A stretch of 64,000 nucleotides of DNA, taken from Schaalia odontolytica. Lineage in GTDB: Bacteria > Actinomycetota > Actinomycetes > Actinomycetales > Actinomycetaceae. The DNA lies in contig NZ_CP046315.1 of assembly GCF_009730335.1 (NCBI RefSeq), forward strand, positions 2,232,001 through 2,296,000. The letters run 5' to 3'. Shown one piece after another: positions 36,299 through 45,625 of the stretch. The translations under genes and the position numbers were made by a program. The notes below the pieces were generated by a model. That model saw only the letters and a program-made list of their open reading frames with translations. It was not told where the DNA came from and did no database searches. Every line of letters begins with the position of its first letter. The first letter of the stretch is position 1.

Positions 36299-38854
36299 CT
36301 ACTGCGGCTTGCTCCACTTCTGGGTCGCCCCGCCGTTGCAGTCCCAGACCGTCAGGCGGTTACCGTTCGCGTAGTGGTCTGCGTCCAGCGTCAGGCACTT
36401 GCCTGAGTGCGGGTTGTAGTACTGGTTGCGCGGCGTGTAGTGCCAGGTTTGGGAGGGCGCGCCGTTGCAGTCCCAGAGGTGGGTGTAGGTCCCGTTCTCG
36501 GTCCCCTGATATTCGAGGTCGACGCACTTGCCCATGACGGACAGCGTGTTGCCGTCGTAGGTGACGCGCTGGGCCGGGACCGAGGCGCAATCGTAGAGCT
36601 GGATGGGCGTCCCATTGGCGGATGCTCCTTCTCGAACGTCCATGCACTTTTGCCCCTGGTTCACAACGTTGCCGTTGCCGGCCGTGTTCTGTCCCATGTA
36701 GAGGACATCCCAGGCATGGAGGTTGTCGACGTCGATATCGACGTAGTTGCCCGCCTCGTCGGTGCCGAGCCTTGAGGGCAGGGCAACGGCTCTCGTCCCG
36801 CGCTCGGTGTCCGGGGTGACCTTGTAGACGGTGCCCGGCGTGGGCGAGTCACCGTAGTGGTAGCGCACAGTGAAGGATCCCGTGTCCGTCACCGAATTGC
36901 CCGGGTCGCGCCAGAATTCGTCGTTGCCAAGCAGGTTGATCAGGTGGATGACATCCATTCCGCCCGAGCGCATGACGCGGGCGTAGATCGTGTTTTTCAG
37001 GCCGTTGCGCGACACGTTGTATCCGGGGATCTCGACGATCGAGTCGTCGAGGGGGCGCAGCGTCGGCCCGTAGAACAGTTCCTCGTAGCCGGTGGTGACG
37101 TCGTAGTAGCGACTGATCCACTGCGTCAGCTCCTCGTCCATCCACTTGGTGCGATCCGGGAAGTAGGCGGCGGCAATCATGCGGTCGCCCTGCCCCATCT
37201 CGATGTGGCTGGCGCCGTTGGCCGCGAGTGCCGCGTCGAACAGCTGGACGGAGGGGGTCGAGAAGGAGTTGATGTGCAGCTCGTCGAGGTTGATGTACCC
37301 ATAGTCGCCCTCATCGACGCTGATCGTGACGGTGTGGTCCCCCTGGGTGAGATACGCCCAAGTACCTCCCTCAATGTTCCAGTGGTCCCAGTCCTGCGTG
37401 AGGCCAAGAAGGACGTTCCGCGAGACGACACGCCCGTCGACGGAGAAGGTTCGCGCCGCAATGTCTCCCGTGGCGTTGGACCACCGCGGGACGAGGCCGT
37501 AGTTGCGCGAGGCGTCCACATGGACGCGGAAGGTCACGGAGTCTCCACGCTCACCGAAGTGGTCGATGAATCCCGTACCTGAGTAATCGCGGTGATCGGT
37601 AGCCACCTGCACGCCCGTGCGCGACACGGTCGATGCTTCGGCCTCGTACCCGGGGCCGTTGTTCCACTTGTTGTTGACGTATCCGGCGACAACGGCGGGC
37701 TTGTTCCCCGACAGGATGCGCTGTTGCTGGAGGTAGTTTTGCACTTCCTCGTAGCGTTCGTGGGAGTCCCACATTTCCGTGTACTCGTAGGTCGCGGATC
37801 CGGCGGCCATGTGGTCCATGCCGAAGCCGTCCACCGCGTTCATTCCGACGGGTTTCCCGGTGGCGTCCATGGTCTGATCGATGAGCGTGCCGAAGGCTTT
37901 GGGCAGATCAACCGGAACGCCTCCGGTTGTCGCCATTCCTCCCTGGTGATCCTCGCTGTGGCCCCAGTCGCCAAGCTGGTCGAGGTGGGTCCCGTCGAAC
38001 CCAATGTCCTCGCTCTGGTGGACGTACTGGGAGACGATGTGCGAGCGCCACGCAGGGTTGGATGGGTCCATGATCCACAGGGTGGAGTCCGGACGGTTCG
38101 CCAGCATTTCGAAGGACCAGGGACTGCCGCTCGAGCGGTAGGTTAGCCTCCAGTCGGGGCTCACCCCATAGGATTCGTAGCCGTTGAGCGCCGCGTAGCT
38201 CATGGAGTACGGGTAGGCCTCGACGGAACGCCACTGGGCGGCGTTAATGAGTCCTGTGATGGTGTCTCGCGACATTTTCTCCCCGCCCCACGAGGACCAG
38301 GTGGGGGCGACGCCGTTTCCGTCGTAGGGAACCGGTGCCTCGTGGCGGTACATCCAGTCGTAGAACTGCAGGGCATTGATGTGGTACTTCTGGGCGAGGT
38401 CGTCGACGATCCTCTGCTGGTCCGCCCCGCTCATGCCCTCGGGGTAGGAGTCCAGGAACCCGAAGCGCAGGTAGCGATACGGGTCGGAGGACACGTCCAG
38501 CGCGGTCTCGCCCTGCGCGCCGTTGTCCGAGTCGGCTTCGATGACGTAGCCGGTGTAGTCGCGGTCGGGGGCGCTGAACTCCCAGGATGCGCGCCCGGAT
38601 CCGTCGACGGGCCGATCGTCCGAGGCCATGACCTGTTCGCCCAGGTGCATGAGGCGGAATCGGACGTGTGATGCGCCGGTGACCTGGGCGGTCACGTCGA
38701 CGCTCTGGTTGGGCAGGTATCGGGCGTTTTCTGTCCAGACGCGCGTGATCTGCGCCTGGGCGTGCGCCGGCGTCACCATCCCGATGATTCCGGCAGCGGT
38801 CGCTGCTGCCGTCGCGACGATCGCTACTTTCGCGGTTAACACTCGCGATTTCAT
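36299..38854 (-). CDS. Secreted GH66 enzyme with CBM35 and ricin-type lectin domain (dextranase or CITase)
   Basis: An 851-residue secreted enzyme; the signal peptide ends at AHA about residue 32. An N-terminal beta domain (about 35-125) precedes the GH66 barrel, which shows LQFYDWMYRH (162-171), GFDGTHLDQLGD (likely nucleophile Asp292) and YEYTEMWDSH (likely acid/base Glu360). A CBM35-like domain (about 400-530, starting GPGYEAEA) is inserted in the barrel, as in cycloisomaltooligosaccharide glucanotransferases. A ricin-type beta-trefoil (about 730-850) carries QTW and QKW repeats. It cleaves or cyclises dextran outside the cell. AAAGGA precedes the ATG at 38854. No wall anchor is seen. Confidence 0.88.
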   Translation of the reverse strand: MKSRVLTAKVAIVATAAATAAGIIGMVTPAHAQAQITRVWTENARYLPNQSVDVTAQVTGASHVRFRLMHLGEQVMASDDRPVDGSGRASWEFSAPDRDYTGYVIEADSDNGAQGETALDVSSDPYRYLRFGFLDSYPEGMSGADQQRIVDDLAQKYHINALQFYDWMYRHEAPVPYDGNGVAPTWSSWGGEKMSRDTITGLINAAQWRSVEAYPYSMSYAALNGYESYGVSPDWRLTYRSSGSPWSFEMLANRPDSTLWIMDPSNPAWRSHIVSQYVHQSEDIGFDGTHLDQLGDWGHSEDHQGGMATTGGVPVDLPKAFGTLIDQTMDATGKPVGMNAVDGFGMDHMAAGSATYEYTEMWDSHERYEEVQNYLQQQRILSGNKPAVVAGYVNNKWNNGPGYEAEASTVSRTGVQVATDHRDYSGTGFIDHFGERGDSVTFRVHVDASRNYGLVPRWSNATGDIAARTFSVDGRVVSRNVLLGLTQDWDHWNIEGGTWAYLTQGDHTVTISVDEGDYGYINLDELHINSFSTPSVQLFDAALAANGASHIEMGQGDRMIAAAYFPDRTKWMDEELTQWISRYYDVTTGYEELFYGPTLRPLDDSIVEIPGYNVSRNGLKNTIYARVMRSGGMDVIHLINLLGNDEFWRDPGNSVTDTGSFTVRYHYGDSPTPGTVYKVTPDTERGTRAVALPSRLGTDEAGNYVDIDVDNLHAWDVLYMGQNTAGNGNVVNQGQKCMDVREGASANGTPIQLYDCASVPAQRVTYDGNTLSVMGKCVDLEYQGTENGTYTHLWDCNGAPSQTWHYTPRNQYYNPHSGKCLTLDADHYANGNRLTVWDCNGGATQKWSKPQ

Positions 38855-38997
38855 GGTGTGTTCCTTTTCAAGACATCGTTGTCTGCCCCGCGCGTGGGTC
38901 GGGCGAGGACGGAGCACAAATGGCTTCCGTCGAGCACGCGTGCTGCGTGCGCGCGTCGAGGCATCGTCTCCTTCGTCGGTGACGAGGCCTATGAAGA

Positions 38998-39032
38998 CCC
39001 CCGGGGGCGGCCATCGGTGCCGGCCCCGGGGG
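38998..39032 (-). terminator. Hairpin between GH13 and secreted GH66 genes
   Basis: A GC-rich stem, CCCCCGGGG with CCCCGGGGG plus a further GGC/GCC region, lies 16 nt after the GH13 stop. It may terminate or attenuate the operon before the secreted enzyme gene, which then would have its own promoter in 38855-38997. Confidence 0.55.
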
Positions 39033-39047
39033 AATCGTCATGTGGAG

Positions 39048-40781
39048 TTAGCGAATGTAGACTAGGGCCTCCCATTCTCCGAGGGTTTCCGGGACTCCCC
39101 GGTCCCCCTCGGGCAGGTCGCGGTTGGCCAGGAGGAGGTCCCCACTCACCCCGCGCGCCGCCTCGCCGAGGGGCGCGCTCTGGGAGGAGAGGTTGACGAG
39201 GACGGTTGCCACGGCCTCGCCGAGCGTGCGGCGGTAGGCGAAGATCGCGGGCGAGGGGGCAGCGATGCGCTCGAACGCGCCAACCGCGATGACGGGGAGT
39301 CCGTGCCGGATGTCCGCGAGCGCGCGGTAGTAGGCGTACACGGAGGACGGGTCGTCGACCTGGGAGGCGGCGTTGATGTCGCGATAGTTCGGGGTGACGC
39401 CGATCCACGGGGTGCCCTGCGTGAAACCGGCGTTCTCGCTCGCGTCCCACTGGACGGGGGTGCGCGCGTTGTCGCGACCGGTGAAGGCCAGGCCCTTCAG
39501 GACTGACTCGGGGCTCTCGCCCGACTCCACGGCCTCGCGGTAGTAGCGCAGCGCCTCGACGTCTCGGTAGTCGTCGATGCCCCCGAAGACGCTGTTGGTC
39601 ATGCCGAGTTCCTCGCCCTGATACACGTAGGGCGTCCCGCGCAGCATGTGCAGGGCCGTAGCCAGGGCCGTTGCCGACTCGTAGCGCCACGCCTCGTCAC
39701 CGAAGCGGCTGACGGCGCGCGGTTGGTCGTGATTGTCCAGGTAGAGGCTGTTCCAGCCAACCTCGCCCTGGGCCTCCTGCCACTGGGTGAGGCAGTCGGC
39801 GAGCTCACCGGGGCGCAGCGGGCGCGGGTGAAACTTCCCCGCTTCAAGACCGAGGTCGACGTGGTCGAACTGGAACACCATGTCGAGCTCACACCGGGCA
39901 GGATCCGTGAACAGCAGGACGTTGTCGCGGCGCACGCCCGGGCACTCGCCGACCGTCATGGTGCCGGCGCGACCATCGAAGACCTCGCGTCGCATCTCGG
40001 CGAGGTATTCGTGCAGGTGCGGACCTTCGGAGAAGTGCGGGAAGCCCTCGCCCCACGCGCGCCCGGGGTAGACGACGCCGTCGGGCAGGCCAGGATCCTT
40101 CGAGATCAGGTTGATGACGTCCATGCGGAAGCCGTCGACGCCGCGGTCGAGCCACCAGTTCATCATCTCGTAGACGGCGGCACGGACCTGTGGGTTCTCC
40201 CAGTTCAGGTCGGGCTGCTTCTTATGGAAGAGGTGCAGGTAGTACTGGCCCGTGGCCTCGTCCCACGCCCAGGCCGAGCCGGAGAAGAAGGACCCCCAGT
40301 TGTTGGGCTCAGCCCCAGCATCGCCGCCCACGCACCCGGGACGAGGATCGCGCCAGATGTACCAGTCACGCTTCGGGCTCTCCCGCGAGGACCGCGACTC
40401 GACGAACCACGGGTTCTCGTCGGAGGAGTGGTTGACGACCAGGTCCATGACGAGGCGCATGCCCCGCTCGTGGACGCCCTCCAGCAGGCGATCGAAGTCC
40501 GACAGAGTGCCGAACATCGGGTCGATGTCGTAGTAGTCGGCGATGTCGTAACCGTTGTCGGCCTGCGGGGAGGCGTAGATCGGAGAGAGCCACAGGACGT
40601 CGACGCCGAGGGCCTGCAGGTAGTCGAGTTTGGAGCGGATCCCCTCGAGGTCGCCAATGCCGTCACCGTTGGAGTCTTTGAAGGAGCGCGGGTAGATCTG
40701 GTAGACGACGGCGCCCTTCCACCACTCGTCGGGGCCCAGGCCGTTGCCTGCGGGGTTCAGCGCATCATTACAGAAGAACAT
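39048..40781 (-). CDS. GH13 oligo-1,6-glucosidase / dextran glucosidase
   Basis: A 577-residue cytoplasmic GH13 enzyme, of the usual length for oligo-1,6-glucosidases. It begins WWKGAVVYQIYPRSFKDSNG. Region I is VMDLVVNHSSDENPW, region II GFRMDVINL with nucleophile Asp221, region III TMTVGECPG with acid/base Glu279, and region IV LDNHDQPRA with Asp352. The Val after the nucleophile (MDVIN) is the residue associated with alpha-1,6 specificity. It overlaps the end of the upstream GH66 gene by 14 nt and would release glucose from imported isomaltooligosaccharides. Confidence 0.92.
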   Translation of the reverse strand: MFFCNDALNPAGNGLGPDEWWKGAVVYQIYPRSFKDSNGDGIGDLEGIRSKLDYLQALGVDVLWLSPIYASPQADNGYDIADYYDIDPMFGTLSDFDRLLEGVHERGMRLVMDLVVNHSSDENPWFVESRSSRESPKRDWYIWRDPRPGCVGGDAGAEPNNWGSFFSGSAWAWDEATGQYYLHLFHKKQPDLNWENPQVRAAVYEMMNWWLDRGVDGFRMDVINLISKDPGLPDGVVYPGRAWGEGFPHFSEGPHLHEYLAEMRREVFDGRAGTMTVGECPGVRRDNVLLFTDPARCELDMVFQFDHVDLGLEAGKFHPRPLRPGELADCLTQWQEAQGEVGWNSLYLDNHDQPRAVSRFGDEAWRYESATALATALHMLRGTPYVYQGEELGMTNSVFGGIDDYRDVEALRYYREAVESGESPESVLKGLAFTGRDNARTPVQWDASENAGFTQGTPWIGVTPNYRDINAASQVDDPSSVYAYYRALADIRHGLPVIAVGAFERIAAPSPAIFAYRRTLGEAVATVLVNLSSQSAPLGEAARGVSGDLLLANRDLPEGDRGVPETLGEWEALVYIR

Positions 40782-42339
40782 GGAGCACCTGCCATACGTT
40801 GAGGTCGGGGAGGGAAACAACGGCCTGGCCGTCGACGATTCGCACGTCTAGAGGGATGAGCGTCGAGCCTGCATCGGGATCCGCCGCCGCCACGCGCGGT
40901 ACGCGCCCGAACAGGGGCTTCAGACGCAGCGTACCGCCTCGTAGCGCGATCGCCGAGCGGTGGGACCCGTCCCACACCGTGTCGGACTGTCCCACCAGGT
41001 TGATGAGGTGGACGACGAGCGCGTCCCCCGCGCGGGTGACGCGTCGCCACACGCATCCGGGGGCGGCCTCCCAGCACACGGGGGCCTCGTCGAAGGACAC
41101 GTCGATATCCGCGTTGTACGCGCCCACGTACGAGGCCGTCACGTCGACGATCCCGGGATCGACGAGGATCTCGTCGTTTGCGACGAGGAAGTCGTACCAG
41201 CTGGCGAGCATGTCGAGGGTCTCATCCTCAGCGGGCATGTTGCGCACGTAGTACGGGTCGACGAGGATGTGGCCGTCCTCTCCGGCGAGGAGCTGGGTGG
41301 CTCCGTGCGAGAAGAGCGTCGCCATCGTGAGCCGCGTGGACGCGTCACCCACGTCCCGGGCGGCCTTGTCGTAGATGGCCTGGTAGGCCGCCAGGACGAC
41401 CGGCTTCCCACCCCCGACGAGGCGGGCCCTCGTCGCCACGCGAGCCAGGGCCTCGTACGTGGTGACGGGTTCCCAGGGCTCGATGTAGACCGCGTCCTGC
41501 GGGGCGCTGGGCGAGGACCAGGTCGGGAAGTCGTTGACGTTGTTGAACACGAGGGTCGAGCCGGGCACCGCCTCGCGCACGCCTCGGATGAGGGTGTCGA
41601 AGGATGAGGCGACGTCGACGACCTCCCCATTGGGGCGGACGGCCGCCTTCGGGCAGCCGTACTGGTCCAGGTGGAAGCCGTCGAAGCCGACCTCGCGCGC
41701 GGCCGCCGCAACGTCTGCCGCGAAGTGGGCGAGCCAGCGCGGGTGCGCAGGATCGACGATGCGCAGGAAGTCGGCGAGCGAGTACGGCTCCCCCGCTGGA
41801 TCCAGCAGGGCCGCATCCTCCCACTGTTCCCACTCGTCATTGCCGACGCCGTACACGGCCGCGTAGCCGATGGATCGCGTGCCCACCGCCCGCAGTGCCT
41901 CGATGAGGGCGCGCACGGTCGCCAGGGAAATCGGCTGATCGAGGGCATCGAGGTACTCCTCTCCCCCGCCCAGCAGATCCGCGTGCCGATACGCCCAGTC
42001 GTAGAACTGAATGCCGGTCAGGTGCAGGCGACGCGCGAAACGGGCCACGGCCTCGACGTCCTTTCCCGGACGGAAGGACGCGACGAAACCGTATCGCAGT
42101 CGGTCCGACGCCGACGCGCACACCTGGAGAGCGCTCGACGCACCGGTCGCGGGCTGGGCGACGCCGTACCCGCCGACGCTCAGTTCTCCCAGATCGACGA
42201 GGCCGGGGCGCTCGCACCGGACCTCGCGCACAGTCTCGCCCAGGTGTGTGATGACGAGGTCGCCCGGGTGGGAGGCCTCGACGAGGACGGCCTGCCCGGG
42301 CAGGTAGACGGATTGGGTGGGAAGGAGCAAGGGAGTCAT
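40768..42339 (-). CDS. Cytoplasmic GH66-family glucanase
   Basis: A 523-residue protein without signal peptide. It shares the GH66 core with the secreted enzyme: GIQFYDWAYRHADLL (109-123), VGFDGFHLDQYGCP with Asp225, and VYIEPWEPVTTYEAL with Glu287, the expected nucleophile and acid/base. It lacks the CBM35 insertion and the lectin domain. The ATG at 42339 overlaps the permease stop by 4 nt. It probably opens or shortens imported isomaltooligosaccharides or cyclic forms before the GH13 enzyme acts. Confidence 0.85.
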   Translation of the reverse strand: MTPLLLPTQSVYLPGQAVLVEASHPGDLVITHLGETVREVRCERPGLVDLGELSVGGYGVAQPATGASSALQVCASASDRLRYGFVASFRPGKDVEAVARFARRLHLTGIQFYDWAYRHADLLGGGEEYLDALDQPISLATVRALIEALRAVGTRSIGYAAVYGVGNDEWEQWEDAALLDPAGEPYSLADFLRIVDPAHPRWLAHFAADVAAAAREVGFDGFHLDQYGCPKAAVRPNGEVVDVASSFDTLIRGVREAVPGSTLVFNNVNDFPTWSSPSAPQDAVYIEPWEPVTTYEALARVATRARLVGGGKPVVLAAYQAIYDKAARDVGDASTRLTMATLFSHGATQLLAGEDGHILVDPYYVRNMPAEDETLDMLASWYDFLVANDEILVDPGIVDVTASYVGAYNADIDVSFDEAPVCWEAAPGCVWRRVTRAGDALVVHLINLVGQSDTVWDGSHRSAIALRGGTLRLKPLFGRVPRVAAADPDAGSTLIPLDVRIVDGQAVVSLPDLNVWQVLHVLL

Positions 42340-43181
42340 CCTTTCACGGCTCCTGCGGTCAGGCCCGCGACGAAGTGGCGCTGGAAGATCAGGTACACGA
42401 CGATGACGGGGAGAATCGCGATCAGGGACGCGGCAAAAACGAGCCCCCACTGGGTGGAGTTTTGCCCGTGGAACAGCTGAATGGCGATGGGGAGAGTGCG
42501 CTTCGTTTCCGTCGAAATGACCGTGAGTGCCCACGCGAACTCGTCCCAGGTGGCCAGGAAAGTGAAGATAACGGTCGTCGCGAGCGCCGGCCTGGCCAGC
42601 GGCATCGCGAGGCGCCAGTAGCGGGTCCACACGTTCGCGCCGTCGACCTCCATGGCCTCGTCAAGCTCGCGGGGGATCCCCTCGAAGAAACTGCGCAGCA
42701 GGAACGTGTTAAGCGCCAAGTTTCCCGACACGTAGAACAGCACGAGGGCCCACAGGTTATCGATGAGGTGCAGCTGCTTCGTGAGCACGAACTGCGGAAT
42801 GATGAGCATCATCGACGGGATCATCAGGCCGAGGAGGAGGGCCCGGAAGAACCACTCCTTGCACGGGAAATCGAAGCGCGCGAACGCGTAGGCCATCATC
42901 GAGGAGAGCCAGACAGCCAGCACCGTCGACGTCACGGACACGAACGCTGAGTTCAGGGCGTAGCGGGAAAAATCCTGCGTCGTCCACGCCTGCACGAAGT
43001 TGTCGACCGTGCCCGGGTCAGGAATGAACTTCGGTGGCGTCTCCAGGACATAGGCCTGCGGCTTGAAGGCTGTCGACACCATGTAGGCGAACGGCAGGAT
43101 CATGACAATCGCGCCGACCGTCAGGACGACGAAGCGCAGCGACGTTCCGGCGGCGTGCATCGTTTTGCGTGACGTGCTCAT
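42336..43181 (-). CDS. Carbohydrate ABC transporter permease (MalG-like), dextran locus
   Basis: A 281-residue permease with about six membrane helices and the EAA loop DEAMEVDGANVWTRYWRLAM. It overlaps both neighbours by 4 nt, so the importer genes and GH66 gene are translationally linked. It imports isomaltooligosaccharides by context. Confidence 0.9.
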   Translation of the reverse strand: MSTSRKTMHAAGTSLRFVVLTVGAIVMILPFAYMVSTAFKPQAYVLETPPKFIPDPGTVDNFVQAWTTQDFSRYALNSAFVSVTSTVLAVWLSSMMAYAFARFDFPCKEWFFRALLLGLMIPSMMLIIPQFVLTKQLHLIDNLWALVLFYVSGNLALNTFLLRSFFEGIPRELDEAMEVDGANVWTRYWRLAMPLARPALATTVIFTFLATWDEFAWALTVISTETKRTLPIAIQLFHGQNSTQWGLVFAASLIAILPVIVVYLIFQRHFVAGLTAGAVKG

Positions 43182-44113
43182 GCTCCCGCCCTTTCGTCGT
43201 CACGGTTCAACACCTTGAGCTGAACAATCGAAATGATGAACACGAGGATCGTCAGGACGACCGCGATCGCCGAGCCGTACCCGAAGTTCAAGTCGGAGAA
43301 CGCCAGGCGATACATGTAGGTGAGCAGGACCTCGGTCTGGCCATTGGGCCCGCCCTTCGTCATGAGCAGCACCGACGTGAAGACGTTCAGCCCGCCGATC
43401 ACCAGCATCACGATGACGAAGACGGTGGCCGGCCAGATTGCCGGCACGGTCACGGCCTTAAAGCGCTGCCACCAGTTCGCCCCATCGACGAGGGCGGCCT
43501 CCTCCAGCTCCTTGGGTACCCCCTGGAGGGCGGCGAGGAAGATCATCATCGACCAGCCGATGCCCTTCCACACCCCCAGCGCGCAGATCGCGATCATCGC
43601 CGTCCAACGGTTCGACAGCCACGACGTGTCCCCCGCGCCCAGGTGGGCGCTCCCCAGCATGTAGTTAATGAGCCCCTGGTCGGCAAACAGGTACTTGAAA
43701 AGCAGCGACACAACCACCCAGGACGTGACCACGGGCAGGTAGTAGAGCACCCGGAACAGGGGCTGCAGCGGCGCCTTCGAGCGCAGCAGCATCGCAACGG
43801 CGAGGCCGAGGATGATCTGCGGGGGCACCGTCAGCGCCATGTAGATCCCAGAGTTACCCAGACCCGTCCAAAACGATGGGTCATGGAAGGCCTTCACATA
43901 GTTGTCCAGGCCTACAAAGTCCGAGTTCGAGCCCTTCACGATGTTCCAGTCGTAAAAGCTCATCTGCCCCGAACGCACCATGGGGTACAGGACGCACAGG
44001 GCGAACAGGATCATTCCCGGCGCCAAGAAAAGGTAGGGGGCCACCGGGTTCCTCCGGGAGGAACGCCGACGCGCGCGAGGCGCCACGGCCTCGTCCGCGG
44101 TGGGGGTGCTCAT
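43178..44113 (-). CDS. Carbohydrate ABC transporter permease (MalF-like), dextran locus
   Basis: A 311-residue permease. A basic N-terminus (ARRRSSRRNP) leads into the first helix. The EAA loop reads EEAALVDGANWWQRFKAVTV. It pairs with the next permease and lies 69 nt after the SBP gene, with a hairpin in between. Confidence 0.9.
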   Translation of the reverse strand: MSTPTADEAVAPRARRRSSRRNPVAPYLFLAPGMILFALCVLYPMVRSGQMSFYDWNIVKGSNSDFVGLDNYVKAFHDPSFWTGLGNSGIYMALTVPPQIILGLAVAMLLRSKAPLQPLFRVLYYLPVVTSWVVVSLLFKYLFADQGLINYMLGSAHLGAGDTSWLSNRWTAMIAICALGVWKGIGWSMMIFLAALQGVPKELEEAALVDGANWWQRFKAVTVPAIWPATVFVIVMLVIGGLNVFTSVLLMTKGGPNGQTEVLLTYMYRLAFSDLNFGYGSAIAVVLTILVFIISIVQLKVLNRDDERAGA

Positions 44114-44126
44114 GAGGAGTCCTTTC

Positions 44127-44163
44127 CCGGGCCCAGCCCCGTGCGTGTGGGAGCCGGGCCCGG
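44127..44163 (-). promoter_or_regulatory. Hairpin after the dextran-locus SBP gene
   Basis: The stem CCGGGCCC with GGGCCCGG sits between the SBP stop and the permease start. It probably stabilises the SBP transcript or partly stops transcription, giving more SBP than permease. Confidence 0.55.
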
Positions 44164-44182
44164 TTGCAGGAGCGACGCCAGG

Positions 44183-45487
44183 TTACTTGGCGGCGCTCAG
44201 GAGCGGGTCAATCTGCTGCGCAGCCTTCGTCAGGGCTTCCTTGACGGTCACCTTGCCTTCGAAGGCGGGGGTCAGCTCAGTCTTGAGGATCTCGTCGACC
44301 TTCCCGGAATCGGGGATGGACAGGCGAGACTTCGCGGTCTTGAGCTGCTCGGAGAAGATCTTGGTGCCCGGCGTCGCCTCGGCCTCCTCGGCCGCATACT
44401 CGGCGACGACCGTCATCTGGCCGGCCTTGCTCATCGGCAGCTGGAACTCGCGCGACTGGGTGAACTCGAGGAATTTGTACGAGGCCTCGAGGTCCTTCGT
44501 CTGCTCCGTGATGACGATGGACTCGCCGCCGACGACCGAGATCGATCCGCCCTCACCGGCGGGGACCTTCGAGTAGGTGGGCTTGAAGTCCGGGTAGGAG
44601 CCCGCCCAGATCTGGTCCATCCATGGGCCATCGAGGATCGTCGCGTACTCGCCATTCGGCATGCCGTCCTGCGTCTTGGTCGCACCCTCGTTGCCGATAA
44701 TCGCGTTGGGGATCTGCCCCTCCTTATACAGGTCGACGAGGAACTGGACGCCGGCCACGGACTTATCGGAGTCCAGGTAGCCCGAGGCCTTGGTCTGGTC
44801 CGGGTCGGCAATGTCGCCGCCCGCGCTCCAGATCCACGGCATGATGTTCCACTGCGAGATGTCGCCGTCTGCGAACGCGTAGACCGAGCCGCCCGCATCC
44901 TTGGCCTTGGCGGCGAGGTCCTTCAGCTCGTCGAAGGTCTCAGGAGCCTTGTCGACGCCGAGCTTCGACAGGGCATCGGGGTTGGAGATGAGCACGCGCG
45001 TGTTCGTATCCAGGGGCAGGCCGTAGTGGTGGCCGTTGTACAGAGTCGTGCCCAGCAGGCCCGGATACACCTTGGCCGCGAGCGCGTCATAGTTCGGCAT
45101 GTTTCCGTCGAGCTGCTTGAGGACGCCCAGCTTGGCGAACTGAGCGTTCCAACCGAGGTCGGTACGGATCAGGTCGGGCAGTTCTCCGGCCGCGGCGCCG
45201 GTCGTGAGCTTCTGCTTGAGGCCATCGTACGGCATGTCGACGTACTTGATGGTGATTCCGGGGTTTGCCTTCTCAAAGGCGGGGATGATTTCCTTCTCCA
45301 GCGCGTCCTTCTGTGCGCTGTTGGAGCCCGCACCGTACGTGCCCCACAGGGTCAGTTCGACGGTCGAGGAGCCGGATCCGGAGTCGGAGGATGATGACTG
45401 GTCGGCAGTGTTACCGCCACAGGCTGCGAGCATCGAGGCCGCAGCGAAAAGGGTGACACCGACGGTGAGGAGACGCTTCTGCTTCAT
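44183..45487 (-). CDS. Carbohydrate ABC transporter substrate-binding lipoprotein, dextran locus
   Basis: A 434-residue CUT1-type SBP. The lipoprotein signal ends in the lipobox LAAC (Cys22), followed by a Ser/Asp-rich linker. The mature part has typical SBP stretches such as VELTLWGTYGAGSNSAQKDA and IPAFEKANPGITIKYVDMP. It is the first gene of the operon, divergent from the ROK regulator. The likely ligand is an isomaltooligosaccharide, linear or cyclic. Confidence 0.9.
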   Translation of the reverse strand: MKQKRLLTVGVTLFAAASMLAACGGNTADQSSSSDSGSGSSTVELTLWGTYGAGSNSAQKDALEKEIIPAFEKANPGITIKYVDMPYDGLKQKLTTGAAAGELPDLIRTDLGWNAQFAKLGVLKQLDGNMPNYDALAAKVYPGLLGTTLYNGHHYGLPLDTNTRVLISNPDALSKLGVDKAPETFDELKDLAAKAKDAGGSVYAFADGDISQWNIMPWIWSAGGDIADPDQTKASGYLDSDKSVAGVQFLVDLYKEGQIPNAIIGNEGATKTQDGMPNGEYATILDGPWMDQIWAGSYPDFKPTYSKVPAGEGGSISVVGGESIVITEQTKDLEASYKFLEFTQSREFQLPMSKAGQMTVVAEYAAEEAEATPGTKIFSEQLKTAKSRLSIPDSGKVDEILKTELTPAFEGKVTVKEALTKAAQQIDPLLSAAK

Positions 45488-45538
45488 TGCACTGTGATCT
45501 TTCTCGTGATCGCGACCACCTTTGGCCGCTTGGAGGTA

Positions 45539-45583
45539 ATTTCACCACGCAAAATTAGTCTTGTCAATACGCTAGGCAAATTT
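45539..45583 (-). promoter_or_regulatory. Promoter and probable operator of the dextran operon
   Basis: On the minus strand TTGACA (45567-45562) and TGAAAT (45544-45539) are 17 bp apart, upstream of the SBP gene. The 27 bp at 45557-45583 align without gaps to the operator at 17821: TTGTCAA, a 5-bp spacer, then a GCAAA half resembling GACAAA. It is an imperfect palindrome. The neighbouring ROK regulator is the likely ligand-responsive repressor. Confidence 0.65.
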
Positions 45584-45625
45584 GAGATTTACGTGTAATC
45601 TTTTTTTCACCAGAAAGGAATGGTC

